Positions 56,092 to 64,000 of a stretch of 64,000 nt of DNA are shown piece by piece. The position numbers and the translations under genes were made by a program. Source of the stretch: Aromatoleum toluclasticum ATCC 700605 (lineage in GTDB: Bacteria; Pseudomonadota; Gammaproteobacteria; Burkholderiales; Rhodocyclaceae); the NCBI RefSeq assembly GCF_000378245.1, contig NZ_KB899492.1, forward strand, positions 372,001 to 436,000. Direction: 5' to 3'. Numbering within the stretch: the stretch's first letter is position 1; the number at the start of each line of letters is the position of its first letter. The notes beneath the pieces were generated by a model. That model was not told where the DNA came from. It saw only the letters and a program-made list of their open reading frames with translations, and made no database searches.

Positions 56092-56655
56092 ATGCCCATA
56101 GCCTCCGCCCTCCCGGCCCTGCTCGCGGCGCTCGTGCTGTGCGCGCACGCGCCGACCGCCGCGGCCGAGGCGCCCCAGCCGGCGCTGACGAGCATCGCGG
56201 CGCTGGACGTGCCGCGCTACATGGGCACGTGGTACGAGATCGCCAGGTACCCGAACCGCTTCCAGAAGCATTGCGCGGGTTTCACGCAGGCCGAGTACCG
56301 GCTGCAGGAAGACGGGCGGGTGCGCGTGGCGAACCGCTGCAGGACGGCCGACGGCCAGCTCGACGAGGCGATCGGGACGGCACGCCAGATCGGCGAGGCG
56401 AATTCGCCGCGGCTGAAGGTGCGCTTCGCGCCGGCGTGGCTGTCCTTCATCCCCGCCGTGTGGGGCGACTACTGGGTGATCGACCTCGACCCGGACTACC
56501 GCCTCGCGGCGGTGAGCGAACCGGGGCGCGAATATCTGTGGATCCTGTCGCGCACGCCGGAGGTCGCGCCGGCAGCCCTGGACGCGCTGCGCACCCGCCT
56601 CGCCGCGCAGGGCTTCGACCTCTCGCGCCTGGAGATGACGCGTCAGACGGACTAA
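56092..56655 (+). CDS. Lipocalin family protein (Blc-like)
   Basis: This 187-residue protein has a signal peptide (MPIASALPALLAALVLCAHA, cleavage near AAA-EAP) and a lipocalin fold: YMGTWYEIARYPNRFQKHCAGFTQAEY (about 43-69), RVRVANRCR, then YWVIDLDPDYRLAAVSEP (about 125), all of the Blc/ApoD type. It lacks a lipobox, so unlike E. coli Blc it is probably soluble. It may bind fatty acids or lysophospholipids. It is adjacent to and possibly cotranscribed with tpm. Confidence 0.92.
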   Translation: MPIASALPALLAALVLCAHAPTAAAEAPQPALTSIAALDVPRYMGTWYEIARYPNRFQKHCAGFTQAEYRLQEDGRVRVANRCRTADGQLDEAIGTARQIGEANSPRLKVRFAPAWLSFIPAVWGDYWVIDLDPDYRLAAVSEPGREYLWILSRTPEVAPAALDALRTRLAAQGFDLSRLEMTRQTD

Positions 56656-56737
56656 GTTCGCATCCCGAGCGGCGTCGCGCGCGACATCCAGGGCCTGCCA
56701 AGCTATGCTCCCAGCGTATTGACCGCCGGAGCTTCGC

Positions 56738-57484
56738 ATGCCGGAGCAAGCCTCCCCTCCCCCGCTGTCGGCCCCTGCGCCGCGCCCCATCTTCGAGGCG
56801 CGCGGCCTCACCAAGGTGTACCAGATGGGCGAGGTGCGCGTGGAGGCTCTGCGCGGGGTCGATCTGGACCTGTACGCGGGCGAACTGGTGGTGCTGCTGG
56901 GGCCGTCGGGAAGCGGCAAATCGACGCTGCTGAACATCCTCGGCGGGTTGGACACGCCCACGAGCGGGACGGTGCGCTATGCGGAGCACGACCTCACCGT
57001 CGATGACGATGCGGCGATGACGCAGTACCGGCGCGAGCATGTCGGCTTCGTGTTCCAGTTCTACAACCTGATCCCCAGCCTCACGGCACGCGAGAACGTC
57101 GCGCTGGTCACCGAGATCTCGCAGAACCCGATGACGCCCGAGGAGGCGCTGGCGCTGGTGGGGCTCGCACCACGCATGGACCACTTCCCCAGCCAGATGT
57201 CGGGCGGGGAGCAGCAGCGCGTGGCGATCGCGCGGGCGGTGGCGAAACGGCCGCAGGTGCTGCTGTGCGACGAGCCGACCGGGGCGCTGGATGCGCAGAC
57301 CGGCGTGATGGTGCTGGAGGTGATCGCGCGCGTGAATCGCGAGCTGGGGACGACGACGGTGGTGATCACGCACAACGCGGTGATCGCGGCGATGGCGGAC
57401 CGGGTCGTGCATTTCGGCGACGGCCAAGTCGTGCGCATCGAACGCAACGCGAGCCGCAAGGCGGCCTCCGAGCTGAGCTGGTAG
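56738..57484 (+). CDS. ABC transporter ATP-binding protein, MacB/LolD-like
   Basis: This 248-residue ATPase has Walker [15 protein letters not shown] (about 51-64), the [22 protein letters not shown]-loop region, signature [15 protein letters not shown] (about 150), Walker [13 protein letters not shown] and the H-loop VVITHN. This is the LolD/MacB-type subfamily. The permease begins 4 bp after its stop, then the adaptor, so the three form a complete tripartite efflux set without its own outer-membrane channel. Confidence 0.92.
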   Translation: MPEQASPPPLSAPAPRPIFEARGLTKVYQMGEVRVEALRGVDLDLYAGELVVLLGPSGSGKSTLLNILGGLDTPTSGTVRYAEHDLTVDDDAAMTQYRREHVGFVFQFYNLIPSLTARENVALVTEISQNPMTPEEALALVGLAPRMDHFPSQMSGGEQQRVAIARAVAKRPQVLLCDEPTGALDAQTGVMVLEVIARVNRELGTTTVVITHNAVIAAMADRVVHFGDGQVVRIERNASRKAASELSW

Positions 57485-57488
57485 CGCC

Positions 57489-59852
57489 ATGCGCGCCATC
57501 GACCGCAAACTGTGGCGCGACCTGTGGCACATGCGCGGGCAGGCGGTGGCGATCGCGCTGGTGGTGATGTGCGGCGTCGGCACCTACGTGATGTTCCTGT
57601 CGACGCTCGGCGCGCTGCGCGCGACGCAGGACGACTACTACCGCGAGTACCGCTTCGCCGAGGTGTTCGCGACGCTAAAGCGCGCGCCGGAGTCGCTGCG
57701 CGCGCGCATCGCCGCGATTCCCGGCATCGAGCGCGTGGAGACGCGCGTCGTCGAACCGGTGCGACTCGACATGCCGGATTTCCCCGAGCCGGTGAGCGCG
57801 CGCATGGTGTCGCTCGCCGACGATGCGCCGCACGGCCTGAACGGCCTGCACCTGCGCGCGGGGCGGCTGCCGCTGCCGGGGCGCGCGGACGAGGTGGTGG
57901 TCAGCACGCCCTTCGCGAAGGCGCACACGCTGCATCCGGGCGACCGCTTCCACGCCATCCTCAACGGCCGGCGCCAGGCGCTGACGGTGGTCGGCACGGC
58001 GCTGTCGCCGGAGTTCGTGCAGCAGCTGCGCCCCGGTTCGGCCTTCCCGGACCCGAAGCGCTACGGCGTGATGTGGATGGGGCGCAAGGCGCTGGGGCAG
58101 GCCTACGACCTCGACGGCGCGTTCAACGACCTCGCGCTGAGCCTGCGTCCGGGCGCCGACGCGCAGGACGTGATCGACCGCGTCGATGCGCTGATCACGC
58201 CCTTCGGCGGGCTCGGCGCGTACGCGCGCAAGGACCAGCTCTCGCACCGCTTCCTCACCCAGGAGCTGGACCAGCTCGGCACCCTGGCGACGCTGTTCCC
58301 GACGATGTTCATGGGCGTGGCGGCCTTCCTGCTCAACGTCGTGATCAGCCGGCTGGTGACGATGCAGCGCGAGCAGGTCGCGACGCTCAAGGCCTTCGGC
58401 TACGGCAACGGCGCGGTGATCGCGCATTACCTGAAGCTCGTCGCGATGATCGCCGGCAGCGGCGTCCTCGGCGGCACCGCGCTGGGGGTGTGGCTGGGGT
58501 ATGCGCTGTCCGGGATCTACATGGAGTTCTACTACTTTCCGTGGCTGCGCTTCAGCCTGCAGACGCAGACCGTCCTCGAGGCCGCGGGCGCGAGCTTCGC
58601 CGCGGCGGGCGCGGGCACCGTCGTCGCGGTGTGGCGCGCGGCGAGCCTGAGTCCGGCGCAGGCGATGCGCCCGGAACCGCCGCCGCGCTACCGCGAGACG
58701 CTGGTGGAGAAGCTGGGCATCAAGCGCTGGCTGTCGCAGCCCACGCGCATGATCCTGCGCCACATCTGGCGCAAGCCGCTGAAGTCGGCGCTGACGGTGC
58801 TGGGCATCGCGCTCGCATGCGGCATCATCCTGACCGGCCTGTTCCAGCGCGACACCGTCGGCTACATGATGAACGTGCACTACGGCATGGCGCAGCGCGA
58901 GGACCTGTCGGTGGCGTTTACGGAACCAACGGCCTACCGCGCGCGCTTCGACCTCGCCGGGCTGCCGGGGATCGAGCATGTGGAAGCGTTCCGCTCCGTG
59001 CCGGTGCGGCTGCGTCACGGGCATCTGGACTACCGCACGACGATCCGCGGGATCGAGCCGCACGGCGACTTGCAGCGTCTGCTCGACACCGAGCTGCGCC
59101 CGGTCGCGATGCCATCGGATGGGATCCTGATGACCGACCATCTCGGCAAGATATTGGACGTTCGCGCGGGCGACCGCATCGTCGTCGAGGTGCTGGAGGG
59201 CAACCGGCCGCTGCGCGAGGCGGTCGTCGCGGGCCTGGTGAAGGAGTACCTGGGCGTCGCGGCCTACATGGATCTCGCGGCGCTCAACCGCTTCATGCAC
59301 GAGGGGCCGACCATCTCGGGCGCGTGGCTCGCCGTCGATCACGCGCAGCTGCAGGGGCTGTACGCCCGCCTGAAGGGCTTGCCGCGCGTCGCGGGCGTGG
59401 CCGAGCGGGTGCAGGAAATCCGAAACTTCAACCGCCTGATGGACGAGACGATGCTGTTCTTCACCTACGTGTCGACAGTGTTCGCGGTGATCATCGCCTT
59501 CGGCGTGATCTACAACAGCGCGCGCATCGCGCTGACCGAGCGCGGGCGGGAGCTCGCGAGCCTGCGCGTGCTGGGATTCACCCGTGGCGAGATCGGCTAC
59601 ATCCTGCTCGGTGAGCTGGGCATCCTGACGCTGGTCGCGATTCCGCTCGGGCTCAAGCTGGGCGAGGCGATGTGCTATTACATCGCGCAAACAATGCAGA
59701 CAGACCTCTTCCGCGTCCCGGTCGTGCTGGTGCCGCAGACCTACGCCTTCGCGGTCGCGGTGGTGCTGATCTCGGCGCTGCTGTCGGGCCTCGCGGTGCG
59801 CCGCCGCCTCGACCGGCTCGATCTCATCGCGGTATTGAAGACTCCGGAGTGA
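57489..59852 (+). CDS. ABC transporter permease with two FtsX domains
   Basis: This 787-residue protein has an N-terminal segment (about 16-40, [21 protein letters not shown]), a large periplasmic region, then two FtsX domains: around 270-390 ([34 protein letters not shown]) and 660-780 ([35 protein letters not shown]). The double-FtsX arrangement is typical of large lipoprotein or peptide efflux permeases. It is between the ATPase (4-bp gap) and the adaptor (4-bp gap). Confidence 0.9.
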   Translation: MRAIDRKLWRDLWHMRGQAVAIALVVMCGVGTYVMFLSTLGALRATQDDYYREYRFAEVFATLKRAPESLRARIAAIPGIERVETRVVEPVRLDMPDFPEPVSARMVSLADDAPHGLNGLHLRAGRLPLPGRADEVVVSTPFAKAHTLHPGDRFHAILNGRRQALTVVGTALSPEFVQQLRPGSAFPDPKRYGVMWMGRKALGQAYDLDGAFNDLALSLRPGADAQDVIDRVDALITPFGGLGAYARKDQLSHRFLTQELDQLGTLATLFPTMFMGVAAFLLNVVISRLVTMQREQVATLKAFGYGNGAVIAHYLKLVAMIAGSGVLGGTALGVWLGYALSGIYMEFYYFPWLRFSLQTQTVLEAAGASFAAAGAGTVVAVWRAASLSPAQAMRPEPPPRYRETLVEKLGIKRWLSQPTRMILRHIWRKPLKSALTVLGIALACGIILTGLFQRDTVGYMMNVHYGMAQREDLSVAFTEPTAYRARFDLAGLPGIEHVEAFRSVPVRLRHGHLDYRTTIRGIEPHGDLQRLLDTELRPVAMPSDGILMTDHLGKILDVRAGDRIVVEVLEGNRPLREAVVAGLVKEYLGVAAYMDLAALNRFMHEGPTISGAWLAVDHAQLQGLYARLKGLPRVAGVAERVQEIRNFNRLMDETMLFFTYVSTVFAVIIAFGVIYNSARIALTERGRELASLRVLGFTRGEIGYILLGELGILTLVAIPLGLKLGEAMCYYIAQTMQTDLFRVPVVLVPQTYAFAVAVVLISALLSGLAVRRRLDRLDLIAVLKTPE

Positions 59853-59856
59853 AGCC

Positions 59857-61053
<1,197 letters not shown>

Positions 61054-61148
61054 AACATCCTCATCGATCCCTGGAGAATCGAGCCCGCCCCCTCTTTCTC
61101 GGGCGCGTGGGGCCTGTGCGCTCGCTTGGGCGGCGGGCCATCTCGGCG

Positions 61149-62534
61149 ATGCGTTCGACGGCATGCGGCGCAATGCCCTTCGGTGATCACGCCCTGCGCC
61201 GCCTGGCGCTGTCCTGGCTGCTGCTGGCCTTGCATGCGGGCGGCGCCGGAGCGGCCGACCTGGCCGGCGGCCCGATGGCCGGGCCGGCGACGGCCACGCG
61301 CGTCGGCGTGTGGCTGATGACCGACGCCCCCGCGCAAGTGCAGCTCGAGTATTGGCCGCAGGGACAGCCCGACACGGTGCGGCGCAGTGCGCCGGTTGCC
61401 GCCGGCCCGGAGCGCGGCCACACCGCGCGCGTCGACCTCGACGGTCTGCAGGCCGCCACCCGCTACGCCTACCGCGTGCTGCTCGATGGGAATCCGGTCG
61501 AGCTCGGCGAGCCGCCCGCCTTCACCACCGCGCCGGCGGATCCTGCCGCGCCTCGCGAGCTGCTCATCGCCACGGGCTCGTGCAACTACGTCCCCGACCC
61601 GCCTTACGTGCTCACGCCGGACTCCTTCGGCGCCGGCTTCGAGATCTTCGATACCGTCGCCGCTCGGCGGCCCGACCTGATGCTGTGGCTGGGCGACAGC
61701 ATCTACTACCGCGACGACGACTTCGCGCCGGCGGACCAGGCCGCCGCGCGGATGGACAGGCGCTGGGTGGCCACGCGTGGCTTCGCGCCGATGCAGCGGC
61801 TGCTGCGCACCGGCCAGCACGTCGCCATCTGGGACGACCACGACTACGGCCCCGACAACTCGAACCGCGACTTCGCACTCAAGGCGACGGCGCTTGCGCT
61901 ATTCCGCGACTATTGGGCGAATCCCGGCTACGGACTGCCCGACGCGCCCGGCATCTTCACCCGGGTGCCGCTCGGCGACGTCGAGCTGTTCCTGCTCGAC
62001 GACCGCTACCACCGCGACGACGATGCCGGGGCCGACCCCGGGCGGACGATGCTCGGCGCGCAGCAGCTGGAGTGGCTCAAGGGCGCACTGCGCGACTCGC
62101 GCGCCACCTTCAAGCTGGTCGCCAACGGCAGCCGCATGCTCAGCGACCGCCCCTCGCCCGACGCGCGCGGAGGCGAAGGCTGGCACAACTTCCCGCGCGA
62201 GCGTCAGGCCTTCCTCGACTGGCTCGCAACCGAGCGCATCGACGGCGTATTCTTCGTCTCCGGCGACATCCACTACACCCACCTGACCGAGCGCGAGCGC
62301 CCCGGAACCTACCCGCTGACCGAGCTGACCTGCTCGCCGCTGACCTCGCGCGTGCATCCCCGCCCGTTCCCGGTGCGCGAGGTGCCCGGGACGCTGGTTA
62401 CGCAGCGCAACTTCTGCACGCTGGAGTTCGCCGGGCCGGCCGGTGCGCGCCTGCTGCGCATCGCCGCGTGGAACGCCGCGGGCACGCGCCTGTGGGAGAA
62501 GGAGATTCCGGCAGCGCGGCTGCGCACGCCGTGA
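61149..62534 (+). CDS. PhoD-type alkaline phosphatase/phosphodiesterase
   Basis: This 461-residue secreted protein belongs to the alkaline phosphatase D family. It has an N-terminal signal (LRRLALSWLLLALHAGG), a PhoD N-terminal beta domain, then metal-site motifs ATGSCNYV, LMLWLGDSIYYRDDD (about 176), HVAIWDDHDYGPDNSNRDF (about 216) and SGDIHYTHLTE (about 372). It probably cleaves phosphodiester or phosphomonoester bonds in the periplasm. Starts at 61149, 61173 or the GTG at 61050 (overlapping the adaptor stop) are all possible. No typical twin-arginine motif was found near the chosen start. Confidence 0.9.
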   Translation: MRSTACGAMPFGDHALRRLALSWLLLALHAGGAGAADLAGGPMAGPATATRVGVWLMTDAPAQVQLEYWPQGQPDTVRRSAPVAAGPERGHTARVDLDGLQAATRYAYRVLLDGNPVELGEPPAFTTAPADPAAPRELLIATGSCNYVPDPPYVLTPDSFGAGFEIFDTVAARRPDLMLWLGDSIYYRDDDFAPADQAAARMDRRWVATRGFAPMQRLLRTGQHVAIWDDHDYGPDNSNRDFALKATALALFRDYWANPGYGLPDAPGIFTRVPLGDVELFLLDDRYHRDDDAGADPGRTMLGAQQLEWLKGALRDSRATFKLVANGSRMLSDRPSPDARGGEGWHNFPRERQAFLDWLATERIDGVFFVSGDIHYTHLTERERPGTYPLTELTCSPLTSRVHPRPFPVREVPGTLVTQRNFCTLEFAGPAGARLLRIAAWNAAGTRLWEKEIPAARLRTP

Positions 62535-62569
62535 GCGCGCCCGGCGGGGGCCGGGTGCCGCGCGCGGCC

Positions 62570-63253
62570 TCAGCCCGGTTGGTGCTGCGGCGCCTCGGCG
62601 TTCTTCGGGATCTTCGCCAGCGCGGTCTTGCCCTTGGCCGTCAGGAAGGGCTCCACGAGCAGCAGCAGGCCTTCCTCGACGTATTCGGCGAGGCTGAAGC
62701 GGTCGTCGAAGGCCCAGTGCTTGAGCGCCCAGGCGTGGGCGAAATTGACGATCTGGTAGCCGAGCAGATATTCGTTCACCGGCCGCATGAAGCCGCCGGT
62801 CGTGCACGCGCGGATCGACTTCTCGATCATGCGGTTGGTGCGCGTCTCGCCGTCCTTGATCAGCACGCGCCGGTCGGCGCGCAGGGATTTGGTCGAGCGG
62901 TAAGCGAGCACCGTCGCCTCGCGCTGGGCGTCGACCACCGCGCAGTAGGCCCATACGGCGCCGCACAAGCGTTCGACGGGGTGCGTCAGGCCTTCGATCT
63001 GGCGCGGGATTTCCTGCTCGTAGGTGTCGAGCACGTTCTTCAGCGTCAGGAACAGGATGTCGTCCTTGTCGCCGAAGTACTGGTAGATCAGGCCGGTGCT
63101 GACCTTGGCCTCGCGGGCGATCTGCAGAATCGTCGTCGTGTAGTAGCCCTGCTCGGAAAAGAGCTTGGTGGCCGCGCTGATGATCTGGTGACGGCGCTCC
63201 TCGACCAGCTTCGGGTCCGTGACCACGCTTTTGACGCTTTCTGCTGAACTCAT
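62570..63253 (-). CDS. TetR-family regulator
   Basis: This 227-residue TetR/AcrR-type repressor starts MSSAESVKSVVTDP at the ATG at 63253 behind GGGAAGGG. The DNA-binding helix-turn-helix is RRHQIISAATKLFSEQGYYTTTILQIAREAKVSTGLIYQYFGDK (about 21-64). The ligand domain is not family-specific to me. It lies 103 bp downstream of the crotonase gene on the same strand and may control fatty or aromatic acyl-CoA degradation genes to the right of the window. Confidence 0.9.
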   Translation of the reverse strand: MSSAESVKSVVTDPKLVEERRHQIISAATKLFSEQGYYTTTILQIAREAKVSTGLIYQYFGDKDDILFLTLKNVLDTYEQEIPRQIEGLTHPVERLCGAVWAYCAVVDAQREATVLAYRSTKSLRADRRVLIKDGETRTNRMIEKSIRACTTGGFMRPVNEYLLGYQIVNFAHAWALKHWAFDDRFSLAEYVEEGLLLLVEPFLTAKGKTALAKIPKNAEAPQHQPG

Positions 63254-63355
63254 GTCCCTTCCCTCGGTGAACCATTGCCGCAAAGCCCGGCGTTGGCCGG
63301 ACGCCGTATTGTGCCACCGGAGCGGCCGGGTTTCCGCGTCGCCGTTCCCCGGACC

Positions 63356-64000
63356 TTACTGACGGTTCAGAAAGGCTCGCACGCGCTGCTGCGTTTCGCC
63401 GTCGGCGAGCAGGGCCGCGCTGCCGGCGAGTTCGACCTCGTAGCCGTCCTCGCGGCCTTCCACCGCGACCGTGATGCAGCGCTTGCACTCGGACAGCGCC
63501 AGCGCGGGCAGTGCGGCGATGCGCGCGACGATTCCGCGGGTGAAGCTCTCCAGTTCGGCCGCCGGGGCGACCCAGTGCGCGCAGCCGAGCGTCACGGCGT
63601 CCGCGCCGCCGAGGACTTCGGCGCCGAGGATCAGGCGTCGCGCGACGGCCTCGCCGCAGATGCGCGTCATGCGCTGCGTGCCGCCCGCGGCCGGGAGCAG
63701 GCCCAGACGCGCTTCGGGCAGGCCGACCTTGGCGCTGTCGGCGACGACGCGCAGGTCGCACGCGAGCGCGAGTTCGAAGCCGCCGCCCATCGCCGCGCCG
63801 CCGATTTCCGCGACCGTGACCTGCGGCAGGCGTTCGAGGCGGGCGTAGAGCTGCTGCATGCGCCGCGTGATGTCTATCATCTGCACGCGCCCGGCCTCGG
63901 TGGCGAACAGCGCGCCGATCACTTCAAGGTCGGCGCCGGCGCAGAACACGCGCTCGGCACTGCGGATCCACAGGACGTTGATGCGCGGCGTGTGTTCGAG
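63356..64000 (-). CDS. Enoyl-CoA hydratase/isomerase, partial
   Basis: The gene runs off the right edge; the visible 214 C-terminal residues have the crotonase fold: RVFCAGADLEVIGA (oxyanion hole), GGAAMGGGFELALACDLRVVAD and LPEARLGLLPAAGGTQRM. The glutamate of the family's acid/base pair is visible in the last motif (PEARLG). It hydrates or isomerises an enoyl-CoA in beta-oxidation or aromatic-acid degradation. The C-terminus at 63356 is complete. A TetR gene follows. Confidence 0.9.
   Translation of the reverse strand, partial: LEHTPRINVLWIRSAERVFCAGADLEVIGALFATEAGRVQMIDITRRMQQLYARLERLPQVTVAEIGGAAMGGGFELALACDLRVVADSAKVGLPEARLGLLPAAGGTQRMTRICGEAVARRLILGAEVLGGADAVTLGCAHWVAPAAELESFTRGIVARIAALPALALSECKRCITVAVEGREDGYEVELAGSAALLADGETQQRVRAFLNRQ

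Overview
The window looks like the chromosome of a GC-rich betaproteobacterium of the Rhodocyclales type (Azoarcus, Aromatoleum, Thauera). This is inferred from strong G/C third-position bias, a ModE/Mop molybdate locus, an Fds-type NAD-linked formate dehydrogenase, UbiX, several c-di-GMP proteins and c-type cytochromes. No rRNA, complete tRNA or CRISPR array was seen.

Region 1 (1-9675) is the end of an integrative and conjugative element of the ICEclc/PFGI-1 class. On the minus strand it carries a BisR-like regulator, AlpA, ParA, a small HicA-like protein in the position of ICEclc shi, a ParB-family protein (BisD-like), a DUF2857 protein (BisC-like), an STY4528-family replication protein and the start of an OST-HTH/LOTUS protein that runs off the window. 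Two related LysR regulators lie towards the end. An 18-bp copy of a tRNA-Gly 3' end (9658-9675), followed by a terminator, marks the attachment site and the return to the chromosome.

Region 2 (9.8-28.7 kb) is mostly chromosomal housekeeping: a low-complexity secreted protein, SodC, a TPP-dependent 2-oxoacid dehydrogenase E1 pair without E2, a flavin reductase, MutY, a LON-domain protein, UbiX, a branched-chain-type ABC permease pair and binding protein separated by a large GGDEF/EAL protein, a TRIC-type channel, MscL, an MBL hydrolase and modEABC.

Region 3 (28.9-35.8 kb) is the most unusual part. A di-Mop protein is followed by an operon with near-complete translational coupling: a PhnD-type binding protein, a membrane GGDEF/EAL protein, a membrane-anchored monohaem cytochrome c, a TsdA-like dihaem cytochrome c and a SulP anion permease with a STAS domain. 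It looks like a sensing, redox and transport module for an oxyanion, possibly a sulfur oxyanion.

Region 4 (35.8-64 kb) holds a small secreted OB-fold-like protein, a chemoreceptor, a NERD-nuclease/SF1-helicase fusion, a Fur-type iron locus (cupredoxin, FTR1 permease, two paralogous envelope proteins), a TPR/GT41 glycosyltransferase, a ProQ-like protein, formate dehydrogenase (fused FdsG-FdsB, then FdsA) with a LysR regulator, GpmI, another LysR regulator, a transglutaminase-like protein, a thiopurine methyltransferase, a lipocalin, a MacB-like ABC efflux set, a PhoD-type phosphatase, a TetR regulator and a partial enoyl-CoA hydratase. A family of dispersed inverted repeats lies in the gaps between genes.
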